Shown here piece by piece: positions 28,692-40,014 of a stretch of DNA of 47,827 bases (positions are counted from its first letter, which is position 1; each line of letters opens with the position of its first letter). Origin of the DNA: RPQJ01 sp963696545. Lineage in GTDB: Bacteria; Pseudomonadota; Gammaproteobacteria; Steroidobacterales; Steroidobacteraceae. The position numbers and the translations under genes were made by a program. Location: the NCBI GenBank assembly GCA_963696545.1, contig CAVOKQ010000004.1, forward strand, positions 1-47,827, written 5' to 3'. Below the pieces are notes generated by a model, which had not been told where the DNA came from, searched no databases, and saw only the letters and a program-made list of their open reading frames with translations.

Positions 28692-29164
28692 TCACACGTA
28701 ACGCACCGCCACGATCTCGAGGGCCCGGGTGCCTCCGGGCGCGGCCACGTCGACGACGTCGCCCTCCCGCTTGCCAACCAGCGCGCGGGCAATCGGCGAA
28801 GTAATCGAGATCAACCCGTGCCGCACGTCGGCTTCCGGCTCGCCCACGATCTGGAACACGACCTCGGAGCCGTCGTCCTGGTCCTCGAGGTGGACCGTGG
28901 CGCCGAAAACCACCTTGTCGCTGGGCGGGAGGTGGGAGACGTCGATGATCTCGCACATCGACAGGTCGTGCTCGAGGTGCTTGATGCGCCCCTCGATGAA
29001 CCCCTGCTGCTCGCGGGCCGCGTGGTACTCGGCGTTCTCGCTCAGGTCGCCGTGGGCGCGCGCCTCCGCGATCGCCTGGATCACACGCGGACGCTCCTCG
29101 GTCTTGAGCCGGCGCAGCTCGATCCTGAGCTTTTCCGCGCCCTTTAAAGTCAATGGCTTACGGC

Positions 29165-29168
<4 letters not shown>
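28692..29168 (-). CDS. greA: Transcription elongation factor GreA
   Basis: A 158-residue cleavage factor that rescues backtracked RNA polymerase through its secondary channel. The N-terminal antiparallel coiled coil has the acidic tip in AEARAHGDLSENAEYHAARE. The C-terminal FKBP-like domain has VVFGATVHLEDQDDG, FQIVGEPEADVRHGLIS and TSPIARALVGKREGDVV. The start overlaps the carB stop by 4 bases, so it is the last gene of the carAB-greA transcript. Confidence 0.97.
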
Positions 29169-32389
<3,221 letters not shown>

Positions 32390-32408
32390 GCGGCTCAACC
32401 TCTCCGGG

Positions 32409-33566
32409 TCACACCAGCTTGCGCGCGGGCGTCGAGCCCCGGCGCAGCATCGATTCGACGAAGCGGGCGAACAGTGGAATCAGTTCGCGCGGACCGGGGC
32501 TCGCCTCCGGGTGTCCCTGGAAGCTGAACGCCGGCCGGTCGGTGAGCGCGATGCCCTGCAGCGATCCGTCGAACAGCGAGCGGTGCGTGGCCCGCACGTT
32601 CGATGGCAGCGTCGCTTCGTCCACCGCGAAACCGTGGTTCTGACTCGAGATGAAGACACGCCCGGTGTCCAGATCGATCACGGGATGGTTCGCACCGTGG
32701 TGGCCGAACTTCATCTTCACCGTGCGCGCACCGGTCGCGAGTCCGAGCAACTGGTGACCGAGGCAGATGCCGAAGGTCGGCACGCCTGCTTCCAGGATCG
32801 TCCGGATCGACTCGATCGCGTAGTCGCACGGCTCCGGGTCGCCGGGGCCGTTCGACAGGAACACGCCGTCCGGACCGAGCGCGAGAACTTCGGCTGCGGG
32901 CGTCTGCGCCGGCACGACGGTCATGCGGCCACCGTGGTCGGCGAGCAGCCGCAGGATGTTGCGCTTGATGCCGAAGTCGTAGGCCACCACGTGCATGCGC
33001 TGGCCGGGCCGCCGTCGCGGCCCCTGTTCCAGTGCCCAGTTGGTGCCTTCGTTCCACTGGAAACTGCGCTTGGTCGAGACGACCTTGGCGAGGTCCATGC
33101 CCTTCAGTCCCGGGAATCGCTTCGCAGCCTCGATCGCCAGGTCCGGGCGGGAAGCCGCGTCGCCGCTGGCGATGCAGCCCGCCTGGGCGCCCTTCTCGCG
33201 CAGGATGCGCGTGAGCTTGCGGGTGTCGATCTCGGCGATCGCGACCACGCCGCCGCGCGCCAGGAACTCCGGCAGCGACTCGGTCGCCCGCCAGTTCGAG
33301 TGCAGCAGCGGCAGGTTGCGGATCACGAGCCCGGCGGCGTGGATCGAGTTCGACTCGAGGTCGTCCGCGTTCGTGCCGGTGTTGCCGATGTGGGGATAGG
33401 TGAGAGTTACGATCTGGCGGGAGTACGAGGGGTCCGTGAGGATCTCCTGGTAGCCCGTCATGGCGGTGTTGAACACCACCTCGCCCGTCGCAGTCCCGGC
33501 GGCGCCAATCGAAATGCCGCGGAACACGGTGCCGTCCTCGAGAGCCAGAACAGCGGGTGTCGTCAC
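32409..33566 (-). CDS. carA: Carbamoyl-phosphate synthase small subunit (glutaminase)
   Basis: A class I glutamine amidotransferase supplying ammonia to CarB. N-terminal domain: PAVLALEDGTVFRGISIGAA, GYQEILTDPSYSRQIVTLTY and YPHIGNTGTNADDLES. Glutaminase domain: nucleophile in FGICLGHQLLGLATG, His and Glu in FQGHPEASPGPREL. I place the start at GTG 33566 (VTTPAVLALEDG, 385 residues), with GGAGG eight bases upstream. ATG 33614 would add 16 residues but lacks a ribosome binding site. 19 bases before carB. Confidence 0.93.
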   Translation of the reverse strand: MTTPAVLALEDGTVFRGISIGAAGTATGEVVFNTAMTGYQEILTDPSYSRQIVTLTYPHIGNTGTNADDLESNSIHAAGLVIRNLPLLHSNWRATESLPEFLARGGVVAIAEIDTRKLTRILREKGAQAGCIASGDAASRPDLAIEAAKRFPGLKGMDLAKVVSTKRSFQWNEGTNWALEQGPRRRPGQRMHVVAYDFGIKRNILRLLADHGGRMTVVPAQTPAAEVLALGPDGVFLSNGPGDPEPCDYAIESIRTILEAGVPTFGICLGHQLLGLATGARTVKMKFGHHGANHPVIDLDTGRVFISSQNHGFAVDEATLPSNVRATHRSLFDGSLQGIALTDRPAFSFQGHPEASPGPRELIPLFARFVESMLRRGSTPARKLV

Positions 33567-33740
33567 GACCTTGGCCTCCGGTGCAGCTGGCCCGCACACA
33601 TCGTGCAGACCCATTTCGCGCGTGCGCCAACCGTCGGAGATGAGCTCGGGCTCACCCCGTTCTGTTTGGCTCGACGGGCTAAGTTCGGAAGTTTACGCGA
33701 GCGTCCGGCGGTGCGCCACGAAACCTGCTTGCCGCGGTTT
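33567..33740. other. carA upstream region
   Basis: Should contain the carAB promoter, since the next upstream features are the stem-loop elements. No clear -35/-10 pair, ArgR box or pyrimidine-responsive leader was recognised by eye. Confidence 0.35.
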
Positions 33741-33858
33741 CGCGGTTGACTGCGGGGTCGAGGTCCCCAGGGACGCCGTCAATCCATCCCTGGAGGCTTC
33801 GACCGCGGCGTCCCTGCCGCGGACGACCCTGGGGACCTCGACCCCGCAGTCAACCGCG
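33741..33858. repeat. Long stem-loop element 1 (32-bp perfect arms, 54-base conserved core)
   Basis: Arms 33741-33772 and 33827-33858 are exact reverse complements over 32 bases. The 54-base core 33773-33826 recurs in inverted orientation at 34016-34069 with a single mismatch (53/54), although the arms of the two elements are unrelated. The core contains its own 7-bp hairpin (CCGCGGC / GCCGCGG). Confidence 0.9.
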
Positions 33859-33977
33859 CTCCGGCGCCGCATCTGTTTCACCGGCCAGGTCTCTTGCCCG
33901 CGCGTAAGCAAGCGCTGCAGGAGGCTGGCGCAATTGACTGGAATCGTTGAGCGTCAGCACCGGCGCGAGCCGGAACG
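33859..33977. other. 119-base spacer between the two stem-loop elements
   Basis: On the minus strand it is an open frame (APVLTLNDSSQLRQPPAALA and on) that closes at a TGA formed by the arm of element 1 (33850-33852); a GTG at 33960 would give 36 codons. It may be a gene remnant or chance; no family is recognised. Confidence 0.3.
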
Positions 33978-34107
33978 GCTGTCGCGCAACCGGGATTCCG
34001 GGCCTGTCCGGCAGGTCGTCCGCGGCATGGACGCCGCGGTCGAAGCCTCCAGGGATGGATTGACGGCGTCCTGCCGGACAGGCCCGGAATCCCGGCTGCG
34101 CGACAGC
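33978..34107. repeat. Long stem-loop element 2 (37-38-bp arms, same core inverted)
   Basis: Arms 33978-34015 and 34070-34107 pair with one mismatch. Their sequence differs from the arms of element 1, but the core 34016-34069 is the reverse complement of core 33773-33826 with one base difference. It begins 20 bases past the dapB stop, where it could also end transcription. Confidence 0.9.
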
Positions 34108-34126
34108 GGGACGATTGACGCGCCGG

Positions 34127-34928
34127 CTAGAGCCCCAGCACGTCCAGCATCGAATACACGCCGGGCGACCGCCCGACCACCCACCGCGCAGCAACGAGCG
34201 CCCCCCGGGCAAACCCGGACCGATCCTGGGCCGTGTGCGCCAGTTCGACCTGCTCCCCCGGTCCCGCGAAGATCAGGCGATGCTCGCCGATGATGTCGCC
34301 GCCGCGAACCACGCTGAAGCCGATCTTGCCCCGCTCGCGGACGCCGGTCTGGCCGTGGCGGGCAAACTCGGCAACGTCGTCGAATTTCCGGCTGCGGCCC
34401 TGGGCGGCCGCGCGCCCGAGCCCGAGCGCCGTGCCGCTCGGGGCATCGACCTTGTTGCGATGGTGCGCCTCGAAGATCTCGATGTCGTACTGGTCGTCGA
34501 GCGCCCGTGACGCGAGCTCGGCCAGCTTGAACAGCAGGTTGACGCCCAGGCTCATGTTGGGCGCGCTGCACGATCGGAATCCGGCTCGCCAACGCTTCGA
34601 GCTCCGCCTTCTGGGCGGCATCGTGACCGGTCGTGCCGATCACCATCGCGCACCCTCGCTCCGCGCACAGGCGGGCATTGCCCAGCGACACGGCCGGCAG
34701 CGTAAAGTCGATCGCGACCTCGGCGCCGGCAAGCGCCTGCACGGGATCCTTCGAAACCACGACGCCGAGCGGAGCGATGCCCGCGACGACGCCAGCGTCC
34801 TGGCCGATGGCTGTATCTCCAGGCGCGGCAAGTGCGCCACTGAGGCGCAGGTCACTCGACTCATACAGCAGCGGGACGATGGTCCGGCCCATGCGCCCCG
34901 AGGCGCCCAGCATCGCAACGTTCACCAT
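34127..34928 (-). CDS. dapB: 4-hydroxy-tetrahydrodipicolinate reductase (frameshifted)
   Basis: An NAD(P)H-dependent reductase of the diaminopimelate/lysine pathway. The N-terminal half has the nucleotide fold VNVAMLGASGRMGRTIVPLL and AIDFTLPAVSLGNARLCAER, MVIGTTGHDAAQKAEL. It leaves frame after ASRIPIVQ near 34563. The catalytic half (APNMSLGVNLLFKLAELASR, then DIEIFEAHHRNKVDAPSGTA, then GDIIGEHRLIFAGPGEQVEL) follows in another frame to TAG at 34127. Deleting one base in GCAGCGCGCCC restores VQ-APNMS and a 266-residue enzyme of normal length. The gene is expected to be essential, so a sequence error is likely. It lies 7 bases behind dnaJ. Confidence 0.88.
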
Positions 34929-34935
34929 GTGAGGC

Positions 34936-36075
34936 TCACTCTCCGAGGCTGCTGAAGAACCGTTTCACGCCGTCGAGCCAGGTCTCCTCGCGCGGATGAT
35001 GCCGCTTCGCATCCTTCTGCAGCGATTCCTCGAACTTGCGCAGCAGTTCCTTCTGCTCGCGATTCAGGCTCACCGGCGTCTCGACGACGACCCGGCAGAA
35101 GAGGTCGCCGGTTGCACCGCCGCGCACCGGCTTGATGCCTTTCTCGCGCAGGCGGAACACACGACCGGACTGGGTCTCGGGCGGCACCTTGATGGTCGCG
35201 TTCCCGCCGAGCGTGGGTACCTCGATGCTGCCGCCCAGTGCCGCCGTGGCGATGCTCACTGGCACCTCGCAGGACAGGTGACTGCCGTCGCGCTCGAAGA
35301 TCGGGTGATCGGCGACCCTGATCTCGACGTACAGGTCACCCGCCGGCCCGCCGTTTCGACCGGCCTCGCCCTCACCCGACAGCCGGATGCGATCACCGGT
35401 ATCGACACCGGCCGGCACCTTGACCGACAGCGTCTTCTGCTTGCGAATCCGGCCCTGCCCGCGGCACGAGCCGCAGGGATCGGTGACGACCTGGCCGCGG
35501 CCGTTGCAGCGCGGGCACGCCTGCTGCACGGTGAAGAAGCCTTGCTGCATGCGGACTTGCCCTGCCCCGCGGCAGGTCTCGCAGGTGGCGGGCTTGGCGC
35601 CCTTGGACGAACCGCTGCCGCTGCACTCGCCACACTCGGCGAGCGTCGCGAAATCGATGTTGGTCGTGTCGCCGAATACAGCCTTCTCGAGCGAGAGCTC
35701 GAGCTCGTAGCGCAGGTCGGCGCCGCGATAGACCTGGGAGCGGCCGCGGCGTCCGACGCCGAAAATGTCGCCGAACACGTCGCCGAAGATGTCACCGAAC
35801 GCGTCGCGCGGATCGAACCCGGCGCCACCGCCCGGACTGCCGCGCATCCCTTCGACACCCGCATGGCCGAACTGGTCGTACGCGGCGCGCTTCGGCGCGT
35901 CCGTGAGGACCTCGTAGGCCTCCTTCACTTCCTTGAACTTGTCCGTGGCCTCATGGTCGTCCGGGTTGCGGTCCGGATGGAATTTCATCGCCAGCCGGCG
36001 ATAGGCCTTCTTGATGTCCGCCTCGCTCGCCGTGCGCGGCACGTCGAGGACCTGGTAGTAATCGCGCTTCGACAT
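34936..36075 (-). CDS. dnaJ: Chaperone DnaJ (Hsp40)
   Basis: A 379-residue class I J-protein. J domain with HPD at residues 33-35 (KFHPDRNPDDHEATDKF), a Gly/Phe-rich linker (GGGAGFDPRDAFGDIFGDVF) and four CxxCxGxG-type zinc repeats (CGECSGSG, CETCRGAG, CPRCNGRG, CGSCRGQG). The C-terminal substrate-binding domains follow (KVPAGVDTGDRIRLSGEGEA, LGGSIEVPTLGG). It stimulates DnaK ATPase and delivers clients. Separated from dnaK by a hairpin. Confidence 0.98.
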   Translation of the reverse strand: MSKRDYYQVLDVPRTASEADIKKAYRRLAMKFHPDRNPDDHEATDKFKEVKEAYEVLTDAPKRAAYDQFGHAGVEGMRGSPGGGAGFDPRDAFGDIFGDVFGDIFGVGRRGRSQVYRGADLRYELELSLEKAVFGDTTNIDFATLAECGECSGSGSSKGAKPATCETCRGAGQVRMQQGFFTVQQACPRCNGRGQVVTDPCGSCRGQGRIRKQKTLSVKVPAGVDTGDRIRLSGEGEAGRNGGPAGDLYVEIRVADHPIFERDGSHLSCEVPVSIATAALGGSIEVPTLGGNATIKVPPETQSGRVFRLREKGIKPVRGGATGDLFCRVVVETPVSLNREQKELLRKFEESLQKDAKRHHPREETWLDGVKRFFSSLGE

Positions 36076-36105
36076 TCGGGATGCGGACCGGTCTTGCTAA
36101 TGTGG

Positions 36106-36136
36106 AAACGCCGCGGGGGACGAATCCCCCGCGGCG
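36106..36136 (-). terminator. Strong hairpin between dnaK and dnaJ
   Basis: An 11-bp perfect GC stem (CGCCGCGGGGG / CCCCCGCGGCG, 36109-36119 with 36126-36136) around a 6-base loop, followed on the minus strand by TTTCC. It probably attenuates read-through or stabilises the dnaK transcript 3' end. Confidence 0.65.
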
Positions 36137-36175
36137 GGTTGAGTCAATGACCCAAGCATATCGCTTTGGTCCAGG

Positions 36176-38122
36176 TCAGGCGCTCTTGCCGTCCTTGTCC
36201 TTCACTTCCTCGAACTCGGCGTCGAGGACTTCATCCTTGCCGCCGGCAGCCGAGCCGCCGCCCGTTGCGCCGCCGCCGGCCGGGCCCGCGCCCGCGCCCG
36301 CCTGGGCATCGGAGTAGGCCTGCTGGGCGATCGTCGCCGAGGCTTCCGCGAGCGCGCGTGCCTTGGTCTCGATCACGTCCTTGTCGTCGCCCCTGATCAC
36401 GCCCTTCAGGTCGGACAGTGCCGACTCGACTCGTGCACGGTCCGCGGCCGATACCTTGTCGCCGAGGTCCTTCAGCGATTTCTCGGTCGCGTGCAGCAGC
36501 GCATCAGCGCGATTGCGCGTCTCGGCGAGCTCGCGGAACTTCTTGTCTTCCTCCGCGTGCGCCTCGGCGTCGCGCACCATGCGCTTGATCTCCTCGTCGT
36601 TCAGGCCGCTCGAGGCCTTGATGACGATCTTCTGCTCCTTGCCGGTGGCCTTGTCCTTCGCCTGGACGTTGAGGATGCCGTTCGCGTCGATGTCGAAGGT
36701 CACCTCGACCTGCGGCATGCCGCGCGGCGCCGGCGGGATGTCGGAGAGGTCGAAGCGGCCCAGCGACTTGTTGTCCTGCGCGCGGTCGCGCTCGCCCTGC
36801 AGCACGTGGATCGTCACGGCGGTCTGGTTGTCGTCGGCCGTCGAGAACACCTGCGTCGCCTTGGTCGGGATCGTCGTGTTCTTCTCGATCAGCTTGGTCA
36901 TCACGCCGCCGAGCGTCTCGATGCCGAGCGACAGCGGCGTGACGTCGAGCAGCAGCACGTCCTTCACTTCGCCGGTGAGCACGCCGGCCTGCACGGCCGC
37001 ACCGACCGCCACCGCCTCGTCGGGGTTGACGTCTTTGCGCGGCTCCTTGCCGAAGAAATCCTTGACGAACTTCTGCACCAGCGGCATGCGCGTCTGGCCG
37101 CCGACGAGGATCACCTCGGCCACGTCGTTGATCGACAGGCCCGCGTCCTTCAGCGCGATGCGGCAGGGCTCGATCGTCTTCTGCACCAGGTCCTCGACCA
37201 GCGACTCGAGCTTGGCCCGCGTCAGCTTCATCGCGAGGTGCTTCGGGCCGGAGGCATCGGCCGTGATGTACGGCAGGTTGACCTCGGTCTGCTGGCTCGA
37301 CGAGAGCTCGATCTTCGCCTTTTCGGCGGCTTCCTTCAGGCGCTGCATGGCGAGCGGATCGCGCCGCACGTCCACGCCGCTCTCCTTCTGGAACTCAGCC
37401 GCGAGGTAGTCGATGACGCGCTTGTCGAAGTCCTCGCCGCCGAGGAACGTGTCGCCGTTGGTCGCGAGCACCTCGAACTGGCGTTCGCCGTCGACGTCCG
37501 CGAACTCGATGATCGAGACGTCGAACGTGCCGCCACCGAGGTCGTACACCGCGACCTTGCGGTCGCCGCCCGCCTTGTCGAGGCCATAGGCCAGTGCCGC
37601 GGCCGTGGGCTCATTGATGATGCGCTTGACCTCGAGGCCCGCGATGCGGCCGGCGTCCTTGGTCGCCTGGCGCTGCGAGTCGTTGAAGTACGCGGGCACC
37701 GTGATCACGGCTTCCGTGACCGGCTCGCCGAGGAAGTCCTCGGCGGTTTTCTTCATCTTCATGAGGATGCGGGCCGACACCTCGGGGGGTGCCATTTTCT
37801 TGCCGTGCACATCCACCCACGCGTCGCCGTTGTCGGCCTTGACGATCTTGTAAGGCACCATCTCGACGTCCTTCTGCACGACCTTGTCGTCGTAGCGACG
37901 GCCGATCAGGCGCTTGATGGCATACAGCGTGTTGTGCGGGTTGGTGACGGCCTGCCGCTTCGCGGACTGGCCCACCAGGACCTCGTCGTCCTTGGTGAAG
38001 GCGACGATCGACGGCGTAGTGCGGTCACCCTCGCTGTTCTCGATCACGCGGGGCTTGCCGCCATCCATGATGGCGACGCACGAGTTGGTCGTGCCCAGGT
38101 CGATGCCGATGACTCTTGCCAT
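36176..38122 (-). CDS. dnaK: Chaperone DnaK (Hsp70)
   Basis: A 648-residue ATP-driven chaperone. Nucleotide-binding domain: IGIDLGTTNSCVAIMDGGKP, ITVPAYFNDSQRQATKDAGR, AAALAYGLDKAGGDRKVAVY and YDLGGGTFDVSI, with VILVGGQTRMPLVQKFVKDF. The substrate-binding domain begins after the DVTPLSLGIETLGGV linker region, and the lid ends in a Gly/Ala-rich tail and a terminal EFEEVKDKDG. It is preceded by a sigma-32-type promoter within the grpE-dnaK gap. Confidence 0.99.
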   Translation of the reverse strand: MARVIGIDLGTTNSCVAIMDGGKPRVIENSEGDRTTPSIVAFTKDDEVLVGQSAKRQAVTNPHNTLYAIKRLIGRRYDDKVVQKDVEMVPYKIVKADNGDAWVDVHGKKMAPPEVSARILMKMKKTAEDFLGEPVTEAVITVPAYFNDSQRQATKDAGRIAGLEVKRIINEPTAAALAYGLDKAGGDRKVAVYDLGGGTFDVSIIEFADVDGERQFEVLATNGDTFLGGEDFDKRVIDYLAAEFQKESGVDVRRDPLAMQRLKEAAEKAKIELSSSQQTEVNLPYITADASGPKHLAMKLTRAKLESLVEDLVQKTIEPCRIALKDAGLSINDVAEVILVGGQTRMPLVQKFVKDFFGKEPRKDVNPDEAVAVGAAVQAGVLTGEVKDVLLLDVTPLSLGIETLGGVMTKLIEKNTTIPTKATQVFSTADDNQTAVTIHVLQGERDRAQDNKSLGRFDLSDIPPAPRGMPQVEVTFDIDANGILNVQAKDKATGKEQKIVIKASSGLNDEEIKRMVRDAEAHAEEDKKFRELAETRNRADALLHATEKSLKDLGDKVSAADRARVESALSDLKGVIRGDDKDVIETKARALAEASATIAQQAYSDAQAGAGAGPAGGGATGGGSAAGGKDEVLDAEFEEVKDKDGKSA

Positions 38123-38161
38123 GGAATGGACTCCGTCAGTTCAGTAATGCGATGCCTGCCT

Positions 38162-38189
38162 AGGTGGGGCCGCAGGCTGTTGATTCAAG
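38162..38189 (-). promoter_or_regulatory. Sigma-32 (RpoH) heat-shock promoter of dnaK
   Basis: On the minus strand CTTGAAT (38183-38189), a 13-base spacer and CCCCACCT (38162-38169), close to the RpoH consensus CTTGAAA-N11-16-CCCCATNT. It abuts the grpE stop and lies 40 bases before the dnaK start. Confidence 0.7.
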
Positions 38190-38747
38190 TCAGGAAGCGT
38201 CGCCAGGTGGGCTCGACGGCGGCTCGGGCGCCCGGGCGATTACGACCCGGGCCGGCCGCAGCAGCCGGCCGTTCAGCACGTAGCCCTTCTGGACGACGGC
38301 GAGGACGGTGCCGGCCGGGTACTCCGCGGACGGCTGGGTGACCATCGCCTCGTGGAATTCGGGGTTGAAGGCCTGGCCCTGTGGGTCGACGACGGTGATC
38401 CCGGACTTCTCGAAGGCCTTGTTGACCAGCCGCAAAGTGGCCTCCATGCCCTCGACCAGTCGCACCGGATCGGCTCCCGTCCCGGCTGCAATGCCGAGTT
38501 CCAGGCTGTCGCGGACCTCCAGCAGCTCGGCGGCGAACCGCTCGATGGCGTAGCGGCTGGCGGACTCGACGTCGCGCTGCGCACGCTTGCGCACGTTGTC
38601 GGCCTCGGCAACGGCCCGCAGGTAGCTGTCGAAGGCCTCCTTCGCCTTGGCCTCCGCCTCGGCCAGCCGTGCCGCCAGGCGCTCGACCTCGATTGACGGG
38701 TCGCCTTCGGCCTCCATCGGGGCCTCGTGGTCGGGTTGGTTCGTCAT
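38190..38747 (-). CDS. grpE: Nucleotide exchange factor GrpE
   Basis: A 185-residue DnaK cofactor. An acidic N-terminus leads to a long dimerising coiled coil (VERLAARLAEAEAKAKEAFD, YLRAVAEADNVRKRAQRDVE). The beta-wing domain has GQAFNPEFHEAMVTQPSAEY, then TVLAVVQKGYVLNGRLLRPA and ARVVIA. It lies between hrcA and dnaK in the usual order; an 83-base gap to hrcA shows no obvious RpoH promoter. Confidence 0.97.
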   Translation of the reverse strand: MTNQPDHEAPMEAEGDPSIEVERLAARLAEAEAKAKEAFDSYLRAVAEADNVRKRAQRDVESASRYAIERFAAELLEVRDSLELGIAAGTGADPVRLVEGMEATLRLVNKAFEKSGITVVDPQGQAFNPEFHEAMVTQPSAEYPAGTVLAVVQKGYVLNGRLLRPARVVIARAPEPPSSPPGDAS

Positions 38748-38830
38748 GTCACCTGCCTGAGGGGCGCCAGCGCCACCCCGGACCGGTCGGGATCCGGAGC
38801 GCTGACATGTTCTGGGCCGGGATATCGGGC

Positions 38831-39898
38831 CTAGCGGCGGGAATTCAAGGCCGACCCCAGCAGCCGCGCGGTGACGTCCACGATCGGGATCACCCGCTCA
38901 TAGGCCATGCGGGTGGGGCCGATCACGCCGAGCACCCCGACCGTCTCGTTATCGAGCATGTACGGGGCCGTCACGAGGCTGCAATCATCGAGGATCTGGT
39001 AGCCCGATTCCTGGCCGATGAAGATCTGGACGCCCTCGGCCGTCAGGCTCTGGTCGAGCAGGTGCAGGATGTCGCGCTTGGCCGTGAACGCCTCGAACAG
39101 GCGGCGCAACTTGTCGACGTTCGACAGCTCCGCGAACTCCATCAGGTTCGTCTCGCCGGCGATCACGTATTCCGGCTGCTCAGGGACGTTCGCGCCAACC
39201 ATCTGCCGGGCGACCATGATGGCGTCGCGCATCAGCTGGTTCAGCTGCTCGCCCGCCTGCGCGAGCTCGCCCACGATGTCCTGCCGGATCTCGCGCAGTT
39301 CCTTGCCGCCGAACTGCTGGTTCAGGAAGTTGGCGGCGCGACGCAGCTCGTCCGCCGGGTAGTAGCGCTCGAGCTGCACGATCCGGTTCTGCACGTCGCG
39401 GCCGTTCACCACCATCACGGCGAGCACGCGGTTGTCGGACAGCGGCAGGAACTCGATCTGGCTCAGCGACTGGTGCGGCTGGCGCGGCACCGTCACGACG
39501 CCGGCGAGGTGGGTGATCGACGACAGGACCTGCGAGGCCACCGACACAATTGCCTTTGGATCGCGGCCGTGGTCCTCGTCGAGGCGGCGGCGAAGTTCGT
39601 CGATCACCTCGTCCGCGGCGCCCGCGGACCGCTGCCTGAGCAGCGTATCGACGAAAAACCGGTAGCCCTTGTCGGTCGGAACCCGCCCCGCGGAGGTGTG
39701 GGGCGAAGTGACGAACCCGTATTGCTCGAGGTCCGCCATGACGTTGCGGACGGTGGCTGCGCTGAGGTTCAGCCCCGAGTCGCGCGACAGGGTCCGCGAT
39801 CCGACGGGCTGTCCCTCGCGGATGTAGCTCTCTACCAGCACCTTCAGCAGGTGCTGGGCGCGGTCGTTGAAAATCTCTTCGGTAGCGTCAGGCGCCAT
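38831..39898 (-). CDS. hrcA: Heat-inducible transcriptional repressor HrcA
   Basis: A 355-residue repressor of chaperone genes that normally binds CIRCE operators and is kept folded by GroEL. N-terminal winged helix: RAQHLLKVLVESYIREGQPV, SRTLSRDSGLNLSAATVRNV and DLEQYGFVTSPHTSAGRVPT, followed by DKGYRFFVD. The GAF-like and inserted dimerisation domains follow, ending with GVLGVIGPTRMAYERVIPIV. Start MAPDATEEIFND at 39898; the longer frame upstream is unconserved. Divergent from nadK. No canonical CIRCE (TTAGCACTC-N9-GAGTGCTAA) was found upstream of hrcA, grpE or dnaK in this window. Confidence 0.96.
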   Translation of the reverse strand: MAPDATEEIFNDRAQHLLKVLVESYIREGQPVGSRTLSRDSGLNLSAATVRNVMADLEQYGFVTSPHTSAGRVPTDKGYRFFVDTLLRQRSAGAADEVIDELRRRLDEDHGRDPKAIVSVASQVLSSITHLAGVVTVPRQPHQSLSQIEFLPLSDNRVLAVMVVNGRDVQNRIVQLERYYPADELRRAANFLNQQFGGKELREIRQDIVGELAQAGEQLNQLMRDAIMVARQMVGANVPEQPEYVIAGETNLMEFAELSNVDKLRRLFEAFTAKRDILHLLDQSLTAEGVQIFIGQESGYQILDDCSLVTAPYMLDNETVGVLGVIGPTRMAYERVIPIVDVTARLLGSALNSRR

Positions 39899-40014
39899 GG
39901 CGGCCCAACCTTGCAACCGGGCTTGGCCCGAGTCAAGCGCCGCAAAATTGCACGCATCCGCAATGAAGGTCGCTGGCCCGGCGAGCGCGGCGCGTGCTAC
40001 AAAGCTCGACACTC

